Shown piece after piece: positions 8,475 to 16,577 of a stretch of 64,000 nt of DNA. Numbering within the stretch: position 1 is the stretch's first letter; every line of letters starts with the position of its first letter. The translations under genes were made by a program, and so were the position numbers. Under the pieces are notes generated by a model that was not told where the DNA came from, did no database searches, and saw only the letters and a list, made by a program, of their open reading frames with translations. The DNA is taken from contig NZ_CP008953.1 in NCBI RefSeq assembly GCF_000732925.1, forward strand, positions 5,084,001 to 5,148,000, written 5' to 3'. The stretch is from Amycolatopsis japonica (GTDB lineage Bacteria; Actinomycetota; Actinomycetes; Mycobacteriales; Pseudonocardiaceae).

Positions 8475-10091
8475 TTGACAAGACATTCCTTGAAAAGACG
8501 TGGCGCGGCCGTGGCGGCGTTCCTCGTCATGGTGTCCGTTGCGTCCGTCACCACGGCCGTCCCGGCGTGGGCCGCGGAACGGTCCGGCCGCCCCGTCGTG
8601 GCGGGGATCGACCTGGAACGGGCGACGATCCCCGACCTGCAGCGGGCGATGCGCTCCGGACGGCTGTCCTCGGTCGAGCTGACCGCCTTCTACCTGCAGC
8701 GGATCCGCAAGCTGAACCCGACGCTGCACGCCGTGCTCTCCACGAACCCGGACGCGCTGCGGCTCGCCGCGGAGAGTGACGTGCGACGGCACCGGCACCG
8801 GTCGAAGGGCCCCATGGACGGCATCCCGGTGCTGCTCAAGGACAACATCGACACCGCGGACCGGCAGCCGACCACCGCGGGCTCGACCGCGCTGCTGGAG
8901 TCGCGCCCCTACCGTGACGCCGGCGTGGTCGAGAACCTGCGCGAGGCCGGGGCGGTCATCCTCGGCAAGGCCAACCTTTCGGAGTGGTCGAGCTACCGCT
9001 CCACCAGCTCGTCGAACGGCTGGAGCCCGCTCGCCGGCCAGACCGCGAACCCCTACGTCCTCGACCGCAACCCGTGCGGTTCGTCGTCCGGCCCGGGGGT
9101 CGCCGTCGCGGCGCACCTGGCGACCGTCGCCGTCGGGACCGAAACGGACGGTTCGATCAGCTGCCCGTCCGGCGCCAACGGCATCGTGGGCGTCAAGCCG
9201 AGCCTCGGGCTCGTCAGCCGCAGCGGGATCGTGCCGGTGTCGAAGCAGCAGGACACCGCCGGCCCGATGGCGCGCAACGTGGTGGACGCCGCGATCCTGC
9301 TCGCGGCCCTCAACGGCGCCGACCGTCGCGACCCGATCACCGTCGACGCCGCGAGGCAGTCCCTCGACGACTACACGAAGTTCCTGCGCCCCAACGCTTT
9401 GCGCGGGAAGCGGATCGGTATCTGGCGTGAGGTCTACACCCCGGACGACACCACGAAGGCGGCGTTCGAGCAGGCGTTGACCAGGCTGCGGAAGCTCGGC
9501 GCGACCACGGTCGAGATCACCATCCCGTACCTGGACGTCATCGCGGCCAACGAATTCCCCGCGATCAGGACCGAGTTCAAACACGACATCAACGCCTACC
9601 TCGCCTCCACCGGCGGCAAGCATCCCGCCGACCTGGCGGGGCTGATCCAGTACAACCTGGACCACGCGGCGGTCGAAATGCCGTACTGGACCCACAATCT
9701 CTGGGACCGCTCGCAGGCAACCACCGGTGATCTGAACGATCCGGCGTACCGCGCGATGCGGGAAGCCGCGACGAGCGCCGCCCGGCGGGGCCTCGACGAG
9801 ACGTTGCGCGGCGCGAAACTCGACGCGATCGTCGCGCCGACGAACAACGCGGCGTGGAAGACGCAACTCGGCGTCGGCGACGGCGCGCTGCTGATCGACT
9901 CGTCCGGCCCGGCGGCCGTTTCGGGCTACGCCAACATGACCGTTCCGATGGCGTACGCCGGGCCGTTGCCGCTGGGACTGTCGATCATGGGCGGGCGGTT
10001 CAGCGAACCGTCGCTGCTGGCGATCGCGTACGCCTTCGAACAGGACACGAAGGTCCGGCGGTTGCCGACCTACATCCCGTCGATCGGCTGA
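8475..10091 (+). CDS. Secreted amidase (amidase signature family)
   Basis: 538 residues from a TTG start at 8475, chosen because AAGGAGGG lies six bases upstream and a clear signal peptide begins there (basic MTRHSLKRR, hydrophobic core, cleavage near AWA-AE at residue 33). The amidase signature triad is visible: Lys in PVLLKDNID, the glycine/serine-rich PCGSSSGPGVAVAA, and TDGSISCPSGANG. The family hydrolyses amides through a Ser-cisSer-Lys triad; extracytoplasmic members may act on peptides or xenobiotics. The 295 bases upstream contain no gene. Hairpins follow nine bases after the stop. Confidence 0.92.
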   Translation: MTRHSLKRRGAAVAAFLVMVSVASVTTAVPAWAAERSGRPVVAGIDLERATIPDLQRAMRSGRLSSVELTAFYLQRIRKLNPTLHAVLSTNPDALRLAAESDVRRHRHRSKGPMDGIPVLLKDNIDTADRQPTTAGSTALLESRPYRDAGVVENLREAGAVILGKANLSEWSSYRSTSSSNGWSPLAGQTANPYVLDRNPCGSSSGPGVAVAAHLATVAVGTETDGSISCPSGANGIVGVKPSLGLVSRSGIVPVSKQQDTAGPMARNVVDAAILLAALNGADRRDPITVDAARQSLDDYTKFLRPNALRGKRIGIWREVYTPDDTTKAAFEQALTRLRKLGATTVEITIPYLDVIAANEFPAIRTEFKHDINAYLASTGGKHPADLAGLIQYNLDHAAVEMPYWTHNLWDRSQATTGDLNDPAYRAMREAATSAARRGLDETLRGAKLDAIVAPTNNAAWKTQLGVGDGALLIDSSGPAAVSGYANMTVPMAYAGPLPLGLSIMGGRFSEPSLLAIAYAFEQDTKVRRLPTYIPSIG

Positions 10092-10099
10092 GTGCGGGT

Positions 10100-10142
10100 T
10101 CGTGAGTGATCCGGGTCGTCTGAACGCCCGGATCACTCACGA
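10100..10142. terminator. 16-bp perfect hairpin behind the amidase
   Basis: TCGTGAGTGATCCGGG at 10100-10115 pairs perfectly with its complement at 10127-10142, leaving an 11-base loop. No T-tract follows. It stands nine bases after the amidase stop in a convergent interval and probably ends transcription or protects mRNA ends. The GTGAGTG word recurs in the hairpin at 11054-11101. Confidence 0.65.
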
Positions 10143-10224
10143 TCGGTCGCCGAGGGACCGCGCCGCCGCTCCTGCGACTACTCGACATGACCGATGGACG
10201 GCGAGGGTCACCGTGAGTAAAGGG

Positions 10225-10265
10225 TGTGTGGATTTCTGGTCATCCAACGCCCCGAAATCCACACA
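10225..10265. terminator. Second convergent-interval hairpin
   Basis: TGTGTGGATTTC at 10225-10236 is matched by GAAATCCACACA ending at 10265, with further G-C pairs toward the loop. It lies 12 bases from the TetR stop codon on the opposite strand and may serve that gene. Confidence 0.55.
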
Positions 10266-10276
10266 GTGCGCGTCGC

Positions 10277-10816
10277 CTAATGGACCAGGAGCCCCAGACT
10301 GCGCTCGGCCTCCGCCACGGCGGAATCGCGCTCGACGTGACCGTCGATCACGAGCGTGGCGAGCCCGTGCAGCAGGCACCAGAGCGTGACGGCGAAGCCG
10401 CCCGGATCGTTCCGCTCCCCCACCCGATCGGCCAGCAGCGCACAGGTCTCCCGGTGTGCCTCGGCCAATTCCGGATACGCGGCACGGTCACCGATCCCGG
10501 CGCCCGCCATCAAGCGATACAACGCGGGATTCTCGAGAGCGAAGCCGAGGTACGAGTGCCCAAGCGCGGTCACCGTCCCGGCGCCGCAACCCTGCAAGCA
10601 CCCCTGCAACTCGGCATGCCCTTCCAGCGCGACCGCCACCAGCAGCGCGTCCTTGTCGCGGAAATGCCGATACGGCGCCGCGGTGGACGCACCCACTTTC
10701 GCGACCGCGGCGCGCAGACTCACCCCCTCCGGACCTCGTTCGACGAGGAGCTCCCGCGCGGCGAGGACAAGCGCACGACGGAGATCCCCGTGGTGATAGG
10801 CACGTTTGTTGATCAT
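10277..10816 (-). CDS. TetR/AcrR family regulator (WHG-type C-terminal domain)
   Basis: 179 residues. The DNA-binding part is clear: YHHGDLRRALVLAARELLVERGPEGVSLRAAVAKVGASTAAPYRHFRDKDALL. The C-terminal domain (LGFALENPALYRLMAG, TLWCLLHGLATLVIDG) has the WHG-type pattern (here LHG) common to one TetR subgroup. Its start is separated from the DUF1772 remnant by about 360 bases of palindromic DNA, where two TetR-like inverted repeats flank a leaderless promoter; it may once have controlled that gene. Confidence 0.9.
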   Translation of the reverse strand: MINKRAYHHGDLRRALVLAARELLVERGPEGVSLRAAVAKVGASTAAPYRHFRDKDALLVAVALEGHAELQGCLQGCGAGTVTALGHSYLGFALENPALYRLMAGAGIGDRAAYPELAEAHRETCALLADRVGERNDPGGFAVTLWCLLHGLATLVIDGHVERDSAVAEAERSLGLLVH

Positions 10817-10946
10817 GGCGGACCCCCCCAGCCCTTGATGCCACGTGAACGCCTCACCTTAACGGGTGCTCACGCGACAACTGGCGGGAACGCGAAGGTG
10901 ACCGCTCACGGACCGGGCACCCAGGCGCGGCGTGAGCGAAGGCGTG

Positions 10947-11040
10947 ACTCACGTGATCAGGCACGTGACTCGCGTGATTGGAGGCCGCACTCGAGTGTTC
11001 CGCCTCTGATCACGCGAGTTCCGGCTTCGATCACGTGAGT
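10947..11040. repeat. Long two-step inverted repeat
   Basis: Outer arms ACTCACGTGATC (10947-10958) and GATCACGTGAGT (11029-11040) are perfect complements. Inner arms at 10968-10985 and 11002-11019 match at 16 of 18 positions around ACTCGCGTGAT...GAGGC. The whole could fold into one long cruciform in the divergent space between the TetR gene and the DUF1772 remnant. No coding function is seen. Confidence 0.7.
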
Positions 11041-11053
11041 GCGGTCTCGCGTG

Positions 11054-11101
11054 GGTCGTGAGTGGCGTTTCGGGTTCTAACCTGAAACGCCACTCACGAC
11101 C
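11054..11101. repeat. 23-bp hairpin with two-base loop
   Basis: The arms at 11054-11076 and 11079-11101 pair at 22 of 23 positions, the exception being a G-T opposition. They contain GTGAGTGGCGTTTC and its complement. It resembles the other long hairpins in this window but sits between divergent promoters rather than behind genes. Confidence 0.7.
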
Positions 11102-11133
11102 ACCTGTACCGACGCCCACCCCACGCTAACTCC

Positions 11134-11183
11134 GACACGTTGTCAGATTTACCCACGCCAGCTAAGTTTGACGCCATGTCAAA
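11134..11183 (+). promoter_or_regulatory. Leaderless promoter flanked by two inverted repeats
   Basis: TTGTCA (11140-11145) and TAAGTT (11163-11168) are 17 bases apart and place the expected transcription start on or next to the ATG at 11176, implying a leaderless transcript. GACACGTTGTC (11134-11144) overlaps the -35, and TTTGAC-N5-GTCAAA (11167-11183) overlaps the -10 and the start codon; both suit a TetR-type repressor. Confidence 0.5.
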
Positions 11184-11438
11184 GTTCAGGTCGGATCTCG
11201 TCACCGGCGTCGCTCTCCTGTCGACGGGTCTGCTCGCGGGGGCTTCGGCAACGTCCCGATCAACGGCCGGATCAAAGTCTGGGCCGTCACCACCGCACCC
11301 GCCGACCACGCGGCGATCCTCGATCGCTGGGAGACCTACAACGTCATCCGGACCGTCGCGGCCCTGACTGCTTTCGCGCTCGTCATCGTCGTCTCACGGC
11401 TCAAGCTCCCGGACCGCACGCGTCAGCTCGAAGCCTGA
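11176..11438 (+). pseudogene. DUF1772 (anthrone oxygenase-like) gene with internal deletion
   Basis: The first frame gives MSKFRSDLVTGVALLSTGLLAGA, the normal first membrane helix of a DUF1772 protein. From about 11241 the homology continues in another frame as FGNVPINGRIKVWAV, ILDRWETYNVIRTVAAL and a last hydrophobic helix, ending at TGA 11436-11438. The family is about 150 residues long with four membrane helices, so roughly 70 codons of the middle are missing and the frame is broken. The promoter looks intact. The end overlaps the convergent KstD-like gene by 16 bases. Family assignment is from memory of the pattern. Confidence 0.65.
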
Positions 11439-13171
11439 TCGGCGAGGTCGTTCGCCGCGACGTACCCGAAGGTCATCGCCGGCCCGATCGTCGACCCCGC
11501 GCCCGCGTAACTGTTGCCCATCACCGCCGCGCTCGCGTTCCCGGCGGCGTACAGCCCGGGAATGACCGAACCGTCCGCCCGCAGCACCCGCGCCCGCGCG
11601 TCGGTGCGCATCCCACCCTTGGTGCCGAGGTCTCCCGGCACGATCTTGAACGCGTAGAAGGGCGGTTCCCAGAGCGGGGCGAGGCACGAGTTCGGCAAGA
11701 CGTACGGATCGGTGTAGTAATGGTCGTAAGCGCTGTCGCCCCGATGGAAGTCACTGTCCACACCGGACAGTGCCTGCCCGTTGAACCGGTTGACGGTGGC
11801 GCGCAACGCCTGCGACGGGACACCGATCGCGGTGCCGAGTGATTCGACGGTCCACGCCTTCTTGACCGCGCCCGCCGAGTACCACTCATCGGGAAGTGGC
11901 AGCAGCGGCGCGACGTCGCGGAAGAGATACCGGTTGCGGTAGTGCTGGTCGACAACCAGCCACGCGGGAATGGTGGGCGACGTCGGATGGCGGTCGTACA
12001 TCGTGTGCACGACGTCGCTGTACGGCGCCGCTTCGTTGACGAACCGCTTGCCCGCAGCGTCCACCATCAGCCCGCCGGGCAGGGTCCGTTCGGCGAGACA
12101 GAAGTACGGTTCGCCGGGTAGCGGGATCGCCGGGCCCCACCAGGCGTCGTCCATCAGGTCCAGTGCCGCCCCGGCGCGCTTTCCGGCCAGGATCCCGTCG
12201 CCGGTGTTCGACCGCGCGCCGACAGTCCATTGTGTACCGATCGGCTGGCGCTGATACTCGGCCCGCATGGCGGCGTTGTGCTCGAACCCGCCTGAACCGA
12301 CGATGACACCTCGCCGCGCCTTCACCACACCCGCCGCGACGGCCACCCCGGTGACCTTCCCGTTCTCGATGACGAGATCGGTCAGCGGCGTGTTCAGCCA
12401 GACCGGGACACCGGCACGCTGCAGCCCGGCCCGCAGTCCCGCGGCCAGCGATTGCCCCATGGTGAGCGGTTTCTGCCCGGCGAGCGCGGCGGCCGTGCCG
12501 CGGGCGAGGCAGGCGGCCGCCACCGCGGCGCCCTTCGGGTTGACCGCGGCCAGCGCGAGCCATTTGTAGTCCGCGCTGAAGACGACCATGCCCGCGGGCG
12601 TGGCGAGATACGGCGGGTTCAGGTTGGCCAGTTCGGCGCCGAGGATGTTCCCGTCCAGCTGGTCGGGTTCGATCGAGCGGCCGTCCGGCATCCCGCCGGG
12701 CAGTTCCGGGTAGTAGTCGCTGTAGCCCTCCATCCACCGGAACCGCAGCGGACTGCTGGCCATCACGAAGGACAGCATCGCCGGGCCGTTGGCGAGGAAC
12801 GCTTCCTGCCGCGAGGCGGGGATCGACGGTCCGACCACGGCGGACAGATACCGTGCGGCCTGTTCCGGGGTGTCGCGGACGCCGGCCTGCGCCAGCACCG
12901 GGTTGCACGGGATCCAGATCCCCGCCCCCGACCGGGCGGCCGAACCGCCGAATTTCGCCGCCTTCTCCAGCACCACGCAGCTGAGCCCCCGCTTGGCCGC
13001 CGTCAGCGCGGCGGTCATCCCCGCCGCACCCGCGCCGACCACGACGACGTCGTACTCGCCGACCACCGCCGAGCCCGCCGAAGCCGTCCCCGCCAACGGC
13101 AGTCCCGAAGCGAGCGCGAGCCCGGTGCCGCGCAGGACCTGACGGCGGGACAGGCGGAGATCGGGACCCAT
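11423..13171 (-). CDS. KstD-like FAD-dependent 3-ketosteroid dehydrogenase with Tat signal
   Basis: 582 residues from an ATG with GAGGAGG upstream. It begins with a twin-arginine signal (LSRRQVLRG plus a hydrophobic stretch), then the FAD motif VVVVGAGAAG at 43-51. The C-terminal stretch GLYAAGNASAAVMGNSYAGAGSTIGPAMTFGYVAA (given here in parts: AAGNASAAVMG, SYAGAGSTIGPAMTFGY) is characteristic of 3-ketosteroid delta1-dehydrogenases and related flavoproteins, which desaturate ring A of 3-ketosteroids. A Tat signal is unusual for KstD and suggests an envelope or extracellular enzyme. A KstR-like box lies 58 bases upstream. A fumarate-reductase-like flavoprotein of other specificity remains possible. 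Confidence 0.85.
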   Translation of the reverse strand: MGPDLRLSRRQVLRGTGLALASGLPLAGTASAGSAVVGEYDVVVVGAGAAGMTAALTAAKRGLSCVVLEKAAKFGGSAARSGAGIWIPCNPVLAQAGVRDTPEQAARYLSAVVGPSIPASRQEAFLANGPAMLSFVMASSPLRFRWMEGYSDYYPELPGGMPDGRSIEPDQLDGNILGAELANLNPPYLATPAGMVVFSADYKWLALAAVNPKGAAVAAACLARGTAAALAGQKPLTMGQSLAAGLRAGLQRAGVPVWLNTPLTDLVIENGKVTGVAVAAGVVKARRGVIVGSGGFEHNAAMRAEYQRQPIGTQWTVGARSNTGDGILAGKRAGAALDLMDDAWWGPAIPLPGEPYFCLAERTLPGGLMVDAAGKRFVNEAAPYSDVVHTMYDRHPTSPTIPAWLVVDQHYRNRYLFRDVAPLLPLPDEWYSAGAVKKAWTVESLGTAIGVPSQALRATVNRFNGQALSGVDSDFHRGDSAYDHYYTDPYVLPNSCLAPLWEPPFYAFKIVPGDLGTKGGMRTDARARVLRADGSVIPGLYAAGNASAAVMGNSYAGAGSTIGPAMTFGYVAANDLADQASS

Positions 13172-13228
13172 GAATCCTCCTCGCGTGGGGGATCGAGCGA
13201 GGTCATGTTCTCCAGCCGGCGGCAAAAG

Positions 13229-13242
13229 TGAAACAAGTTCTA
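13229..13242. promoter_or_regulatory. KstR-like operator upstream of KstD-like gene
   Basis: TGAAACAAGTTCTA matches TNNAACNNGTTNNA. It lies 58 bases before the ATG of the KstD-like gene in its 131-base upstream space, where a repressor site is expected. It shares 13 of 14 bases with the site at 4993-5006. Confidence 0.7.
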
Positions 13243-13302
13243 CCCGCTTGGAGCAGGCGGCGACCGCCGCGCTCGGCCGGTCACCTCAACCGGCGCGGGC
13301 AT

Positions 13303-14340
13303 TCAGCCCAGCGCCCGGACCAGGTCCAGCGCACGCCCCAGGGTGGTGAGCCGGTCGGCGACCGTCTCACCCGCCGGGTACAGCCGGACCGTGTCGACGC
13401 CGGCGTCCTGCCAGACGCGCAGGCGTCGCGCCACCATCGGCTCGGTGCCGATCAGCGTCGTGCCGAGCACCATCTCGTCGGTCACCAGCGCGGCCGCGCC
13501 CTCCCGGTCGCCCGCCTGCCAGCGCTCCCGCACCGCCGCGGCGGCCTCGGCCCAGCCTTGCCTGCTGTAGGCGTTGTTGTAGAAGTTCGTCTTCGCCGAG
13601 CCCATCCCGCCGAGACTGAACGCGAGTTCGGCCTTGCGGCTCGCGACCATCCCGCCCAGTTCGTCCTCATCCCTGGCGAACGCGACTTCGGCGCCTTGGC
13701 AGACTTCGAGGTCCGCCCGCGTCCGGCCCGCCTTCGCGAGACCGGCGTCGAGATGCGAGAAGTAGGCCTGCGCCCCTTCCGGCACGAAACTGGTCCCCAG
13801 CCAGCCGTCCGCGATCTCCCCGGTCAGCTCCAGCAGCTTCGGCGAAAGCGTGGCCAGATGGATCGGGATGTCCGGATTCGGCGTCGTCGACAGCCGCATC
13901 GGCCTGCTCTCGCCCGGCAACGGGATCTCGAACTCCTTGCCGGAGAACGCGATCTTCTCCCCGGCGAACGCCTGGCGGATGATCGCGACCGTCTCCCGCA
14001 TCCGGGTCAGCGGCCGGGCGAACGGAACGCCGTGGAGCCCCTCGATCACCTGCGGCCCCGAAGCGCCGAGCCCGAGCACGAACCGCCCCTCGGAAAGCTC
14101 CGAAAGCGTCAGCGCGGCCTGCGCGATCGCCACCGGGGTCCGGGTGCCGAGCTGGATGATGCCCGAGCCGAGCCGGATCCGCTCCGTCCGCGCCGCGAGG
14201 TAGCCGAGCACGGACGGCGCGTCCGATCCCCACGCCTCGGCGACCCAGCAGTCGTCGAGGCCAAGCTTTTCCGCCTCCAGCACGAAATCCAGCGTCTCCC
14301 GCGGACCACGGGAAGCCTCGACCGTGGTCGCCGTCCGCAT
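13303..14340 (-). CDS. LLM class F420-dependent oxidoreductase
   Basis: 345 residues from MRTATTVEAS. Luciferase-like barrel motifs are present: WVAEAWGSDAPSVLGYLAA, TERIRLGSGIIQLGTRTP, FVLGLGASGPQVIEGLHG and DGWLGTSFVPEG. F420 or FMN is the likely cofactor. The ATG shares one base with the stop of the SRPBCC gene (TGATG), so the two are translationally coupled and probably act in one pathway. The 131 bases after its stop hold the KstR-like site of the next gene. Confidence 0.88.
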   Translation of the reverse strand: MRTATTVEASRGPRETLDFVLEAEKLGLDDCWVAEAWGSDAPSVLGYLAARTERIRLGSGIIQLGTRTPVAIAQAALTLSELSEGRFVLGLGASGPQVIEGLHGVPFARPLTRMRETVAIIRQAFAGEKIAFSGKEFEIPLPGESRPMRLSTTPNPDIPIHLATLSPKLLELTGEIADGWLGTSFVPEGAQAYFSHLDAGLAKAGRTRADLEVCQGAEVAFARDEDELGGMVASRKAELAFSLGGMGSAKTNFYNNAYSRQGWAEAAAAVRERWQAGDREGAAALVTDEMVLGTTLIGTEPMVARRLRVWQDAGVDTVRLYPAGETVADRLTTLGRALDLVRALG

Positions 14341-14858
14341 CACGCGCCGCCCGCCTCGGCCCGCTCCTTGATCGCGGCGAGGGTCCCGGTCATCGCCTTC
14401 TCGAACTCGCGCAGCCGGACGAAGACGATCTTCTCCTCTTTGTCCGGCATCTGGTCGATGGCCAGCGACAGACCCGACCGCCCCGGCCCCAGTTGCATCC
14501 ATTGCCGGAGTTTCGTCCCGCCGTTCTCGGGCTCCAGCGTGAAGCGCCACAGCGCCGTGGGCGTCTCGGCGTCGTGCACGGCCCAGGTGAACACGCGCGG
14601 CTCGTCGCATTCGACGACGTGCGACGTGGTCTCCCATTCCCCGAGCGCGTCGTGCCTGCTGCGGCCGACGAACCGCCTGCCGACCGCGGCCGCGCCTTCC
14701 ACGCCGTCACACCATTCGGCGGCCTGGAGCTCCTGACTCATCTCCGGCATCAGCCGCACGTCGGAGACGATCGACCAGACCCGTTCCGGGACGGCGTCGA
14801 CCCACGCCTCGACCTCGACCGTCGGCTTGTCGGCGTACTTGGCGCCCGTCCACTCCAT
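14340..14858 (-). CDS. SRPBCC (START/Bet v1-like) family protein
   Basis: 172 residues. The opening TVEVEAWVDAVPERVWSIVSDV is the standard first strand and helix of SRPBCC proteins; GEWETTSHVVECDEPRVFTWAV and a long C-terminal helix (EFEKAMTGTLAAIKERAE) complete the hydrophobic-pocket fold. Such proteins bind or cyclise hydrophobic ligands such as polyketides, steroids or lipids. It is coupled to the downstream F420-type oxidoreductase, and the HxlR gene ends 56 bases upstream. Confidence 0.88.
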   Translation of the reverse strand: MEWTGAKYADKPTVEVEAWVDAVPERVWSIVSDVRLMPEMSQELQAAEWCDGVEGAAAVGRRFVGRSRHDALGEWETTSHVVECDEPRVFTWAVHDAETPTALWRFTLEPENGGTKLRQWMQLGPGRSGLSLAIDQMPDKEEKIVFVRLREFEKAMTGTLAAIKERAEAGGA

Positions 14859-14914
14859 CGTGGCCCGCCTCCCATGCTCGTGACCTCGATAGTTGCGTAG
14901 ATGGACTTACGTTG

Positions 14915-15421
14915 TCAAACCTCCTGCGCGGCGAAACGGCGCACCACATCGGGACGATCCGCGAGCTTCGGCGGGTAGCCCGGTCCGAGCCGCGCGCGGG
15001 TGTTCTCCCCGGTCAACCGCCCGGCGCAGTGCGCGCAGACGACCTCCGCGTGCGTGTCCTGCCCGCAGGTCTCGTGATGGAGGGTGACGGGCGGCCCGGC
15101 CTCCCCGGCGAGCCAGCGGTCGCCCCAGCGCGACATCGCGGCGAGCACGCCGTAGAAATCCGTGCCCTTCTCGGTCAGGACGTAGTCGTAACGGACCGGG
15201 TCGGCCTGGTAGGCGCGCTTTTCCAGCAACCCCTCCCCGACCAGGCGGCGCAGCCGGTCGGCCAGGGTGTTCCGCGCGATGCCGAGCTCCTGCTGGAACT
15301 CGTCGAACCTGCGGATCCCGTAGAACGCCTCGCGCAGGACCAGCGGCGTCCACCAGTCACCGAGCAGGTCCATGGTGCGCGCGATCGAACACGGCCATTG
15401 CGCGAACGAAGTCCGTTTCAT
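14915..15421 (-). CDS. HxlR family regulator with Cys-rich tail
   Basis: 168 residues. CSIARTMDLLGDWWTPLVLREAFYGIRRFDEFQQELGIARNTLADRLRRLVGEGLLEK (in parts: LLGDWWTPLVLREAF, FDEFQQELGIARN, LADRLRRLV) is a classical HxlR winged helix. The tail carries HHETCGQDTHAEVVCAHC, a possible metal or redox site. It precedes the SRPBCC/oxidoreductase pair on the same strand and is the natural candidate to regulate it. Confidence 0.9.
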   Translation of the reverse strand: MKRTSFAQWPCSIARTMDLLGDWWTPLVLREAFYGIRRFDEFQQELGIARNTLADRLRRLVGEGLLEKRAYQADPVRYDYVLTEKGTDFYGVLAAMSRWGDRWLAGEAGPPVTLHHETCGQDTHAEVVCAHCAGRLTGENTRARLGPGYPPKLADRPDVVRRFAAQEV

Positions 15422-15481
15422 ACCCGCGAGCCTACGCCCGGTGAAATTGATCCGGTCATTCCTCCACCTATTCCCCGGCGC

Positions 15482-16423
15482 TCAGGCACTGGCTCGAAAT
15501 GTTGCGATCCGGTCAAGAATATCTCGCGCATTAATATCGCCGACTCGCTTCCGCACGCTTTCCGACAGTGGCTTCAAACGATCTCGTGTCCGCGCGGAAC
15601 GGATCCCGTCCGCGATCTCCATCGCGGCGAGACCGACCTCCGCGGCCCGGTCCATATCACCCTCCAGCACGTGGTCGACGGCGAGCCAGATCATCGTCAG
15701 CGACCGGCTGCGCATCATGTCCGGGCCGTAGCCGTCGATGGCCTGGGTGAGCGCGGGAATCGCCTCCCGGCAATGGCGGACGTCGACGAGCCTGGCGAGT
15801 TCGGTGCGCACCGTGCCGATCATCGCGGCCAGGTCGTTGGCCGTGAAGAAGGCCGACCACGAGGGCACGGCGTCACCGACGGAGTCTGCGAATTGTTCCG
15901 GGGCAAGGGAAATCTTGTCCAGCGCCCGGCGGACGTCACCGAGCAGCGCGTAGGCCCACGCCTCGTTCGCCGACAGGATCGCCTGCGACAGGGGCCGTCC
16001 CCCGCGGCGCGCCGCGAGCTGCCCTTGACGGAATTGCTCGAGCGCCTCCGCCGGCGTGCGGTGATGCAGATACATCCGGCCGAGCCGGTAACGGATGTTG
16101 GCGAGGAGATCGTCGGCGCCGGCCTCCGTCGCGAGTTCGAGCGCACGACGGAAGTGCCGCTCGGCCCGCACGGGGCGGCCGGAATCGAATTCCGTCCAGC
16201 CCTTGAGGTTGTGCAGGTCGGCGACCACGCCCGCCAGCCGTCTGGCCAGCGGCTCGGACATCATCCCCCGCCGCAGCGCGGCACCGTATGGCTCCAGCAC
16301 GCGCAGCAGCTCCCGGCAGGATCCGCCGCCTTCCCGGTAGTCGCGTGCCCGAAGTGCTCCGATGACACCCTCGAGCCGGTCGACGTCGGCCTCCCCGACC
16401 CGCATCGGGAGCCGCTCAATCAC
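15482..16423 (-). CDS. TPR regulator-like protein lacking an N-terminal HTH
   Basis: About 313 residues from a GTG at 16423 with GGGAG upstream. Nearly all of it is helical repeats (LHNLKGWTEFDSGRPVRAERHFRRAL, NIRYRLGRMYLHHRTPAEALEQF, NEAWAYALLGDVRRAL). The same TPR-type region forms the C-terminal part of large actinobacterial XRE-type regulators, but no helix-turn-helix precedes it here. It may be a truncated regulator or a stand-alone scaffold. It overlaps the small upstream frame by eight bases. Position of the start is uncertain; an ATG at 16468 is also in frame. Confidence 0.7.
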   Translation of the reverse strand: MIERLPMRVGEADVDRLEGVIGALRARDYREGGGSCRELLRVLEPYGAALRRGMMSEPLARRLAGVVADLHNLKGWTEFDSGRPVRAERHFRRALELATEAGADDLLANIRYRLGRMYLHHRTPAEALEQFRQGQLAARRGGRPLSQAILSANEAWAYALLGDVRRALDKISLAPEQFADSVGDAVPSWSAFFTANDLAAMIGTVRTELARLVDVRHCREAIPALTQAIDGYGPDMMRSRSLTMIWLAVDHVLEGDMDRAAEVGLAAMEIADGIRSARTRDRLKPLSESVRKRVGDINARDILDRIATFRASA

Positions 16424-16577
16424 GGCGACGCTCCCGCACACGAGGCACCGCCGGCGCGGTCGCCACACCCGGCGAAGGCGGCGCGGATCTCGGGATCACC
16501 CGGCCGCGCGGCCCGTGAACCGCGTCCCGCTGCCCGGCATCCTGCCTGGGAATGGCGACGGTGATGCGTACGCCCAT
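16416..16577 (-). CDS. Small putative protein upstream of TPR gene
   Basis: A 53-codon frame begins at an ATG with GGAAAGGAG about six bases before it and ends inside the start of the TPR gene. The product (MGVRITVAIPRQDAGQRDAV onward) is rich in Arg and Pro and matches no family I know. The strong ribosome site and the overlap argue that it is translated, perhaps as a leader that couples translation of the TPR gene; it could also be the relic of a lost N-terminal domain. Confidence 0.4.
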   Translation of the reverse strand: MGVRITVAIPRQDAGQRDAVHGPRGRVIPRSAPPSPGVATAPAVPRVRERRRD

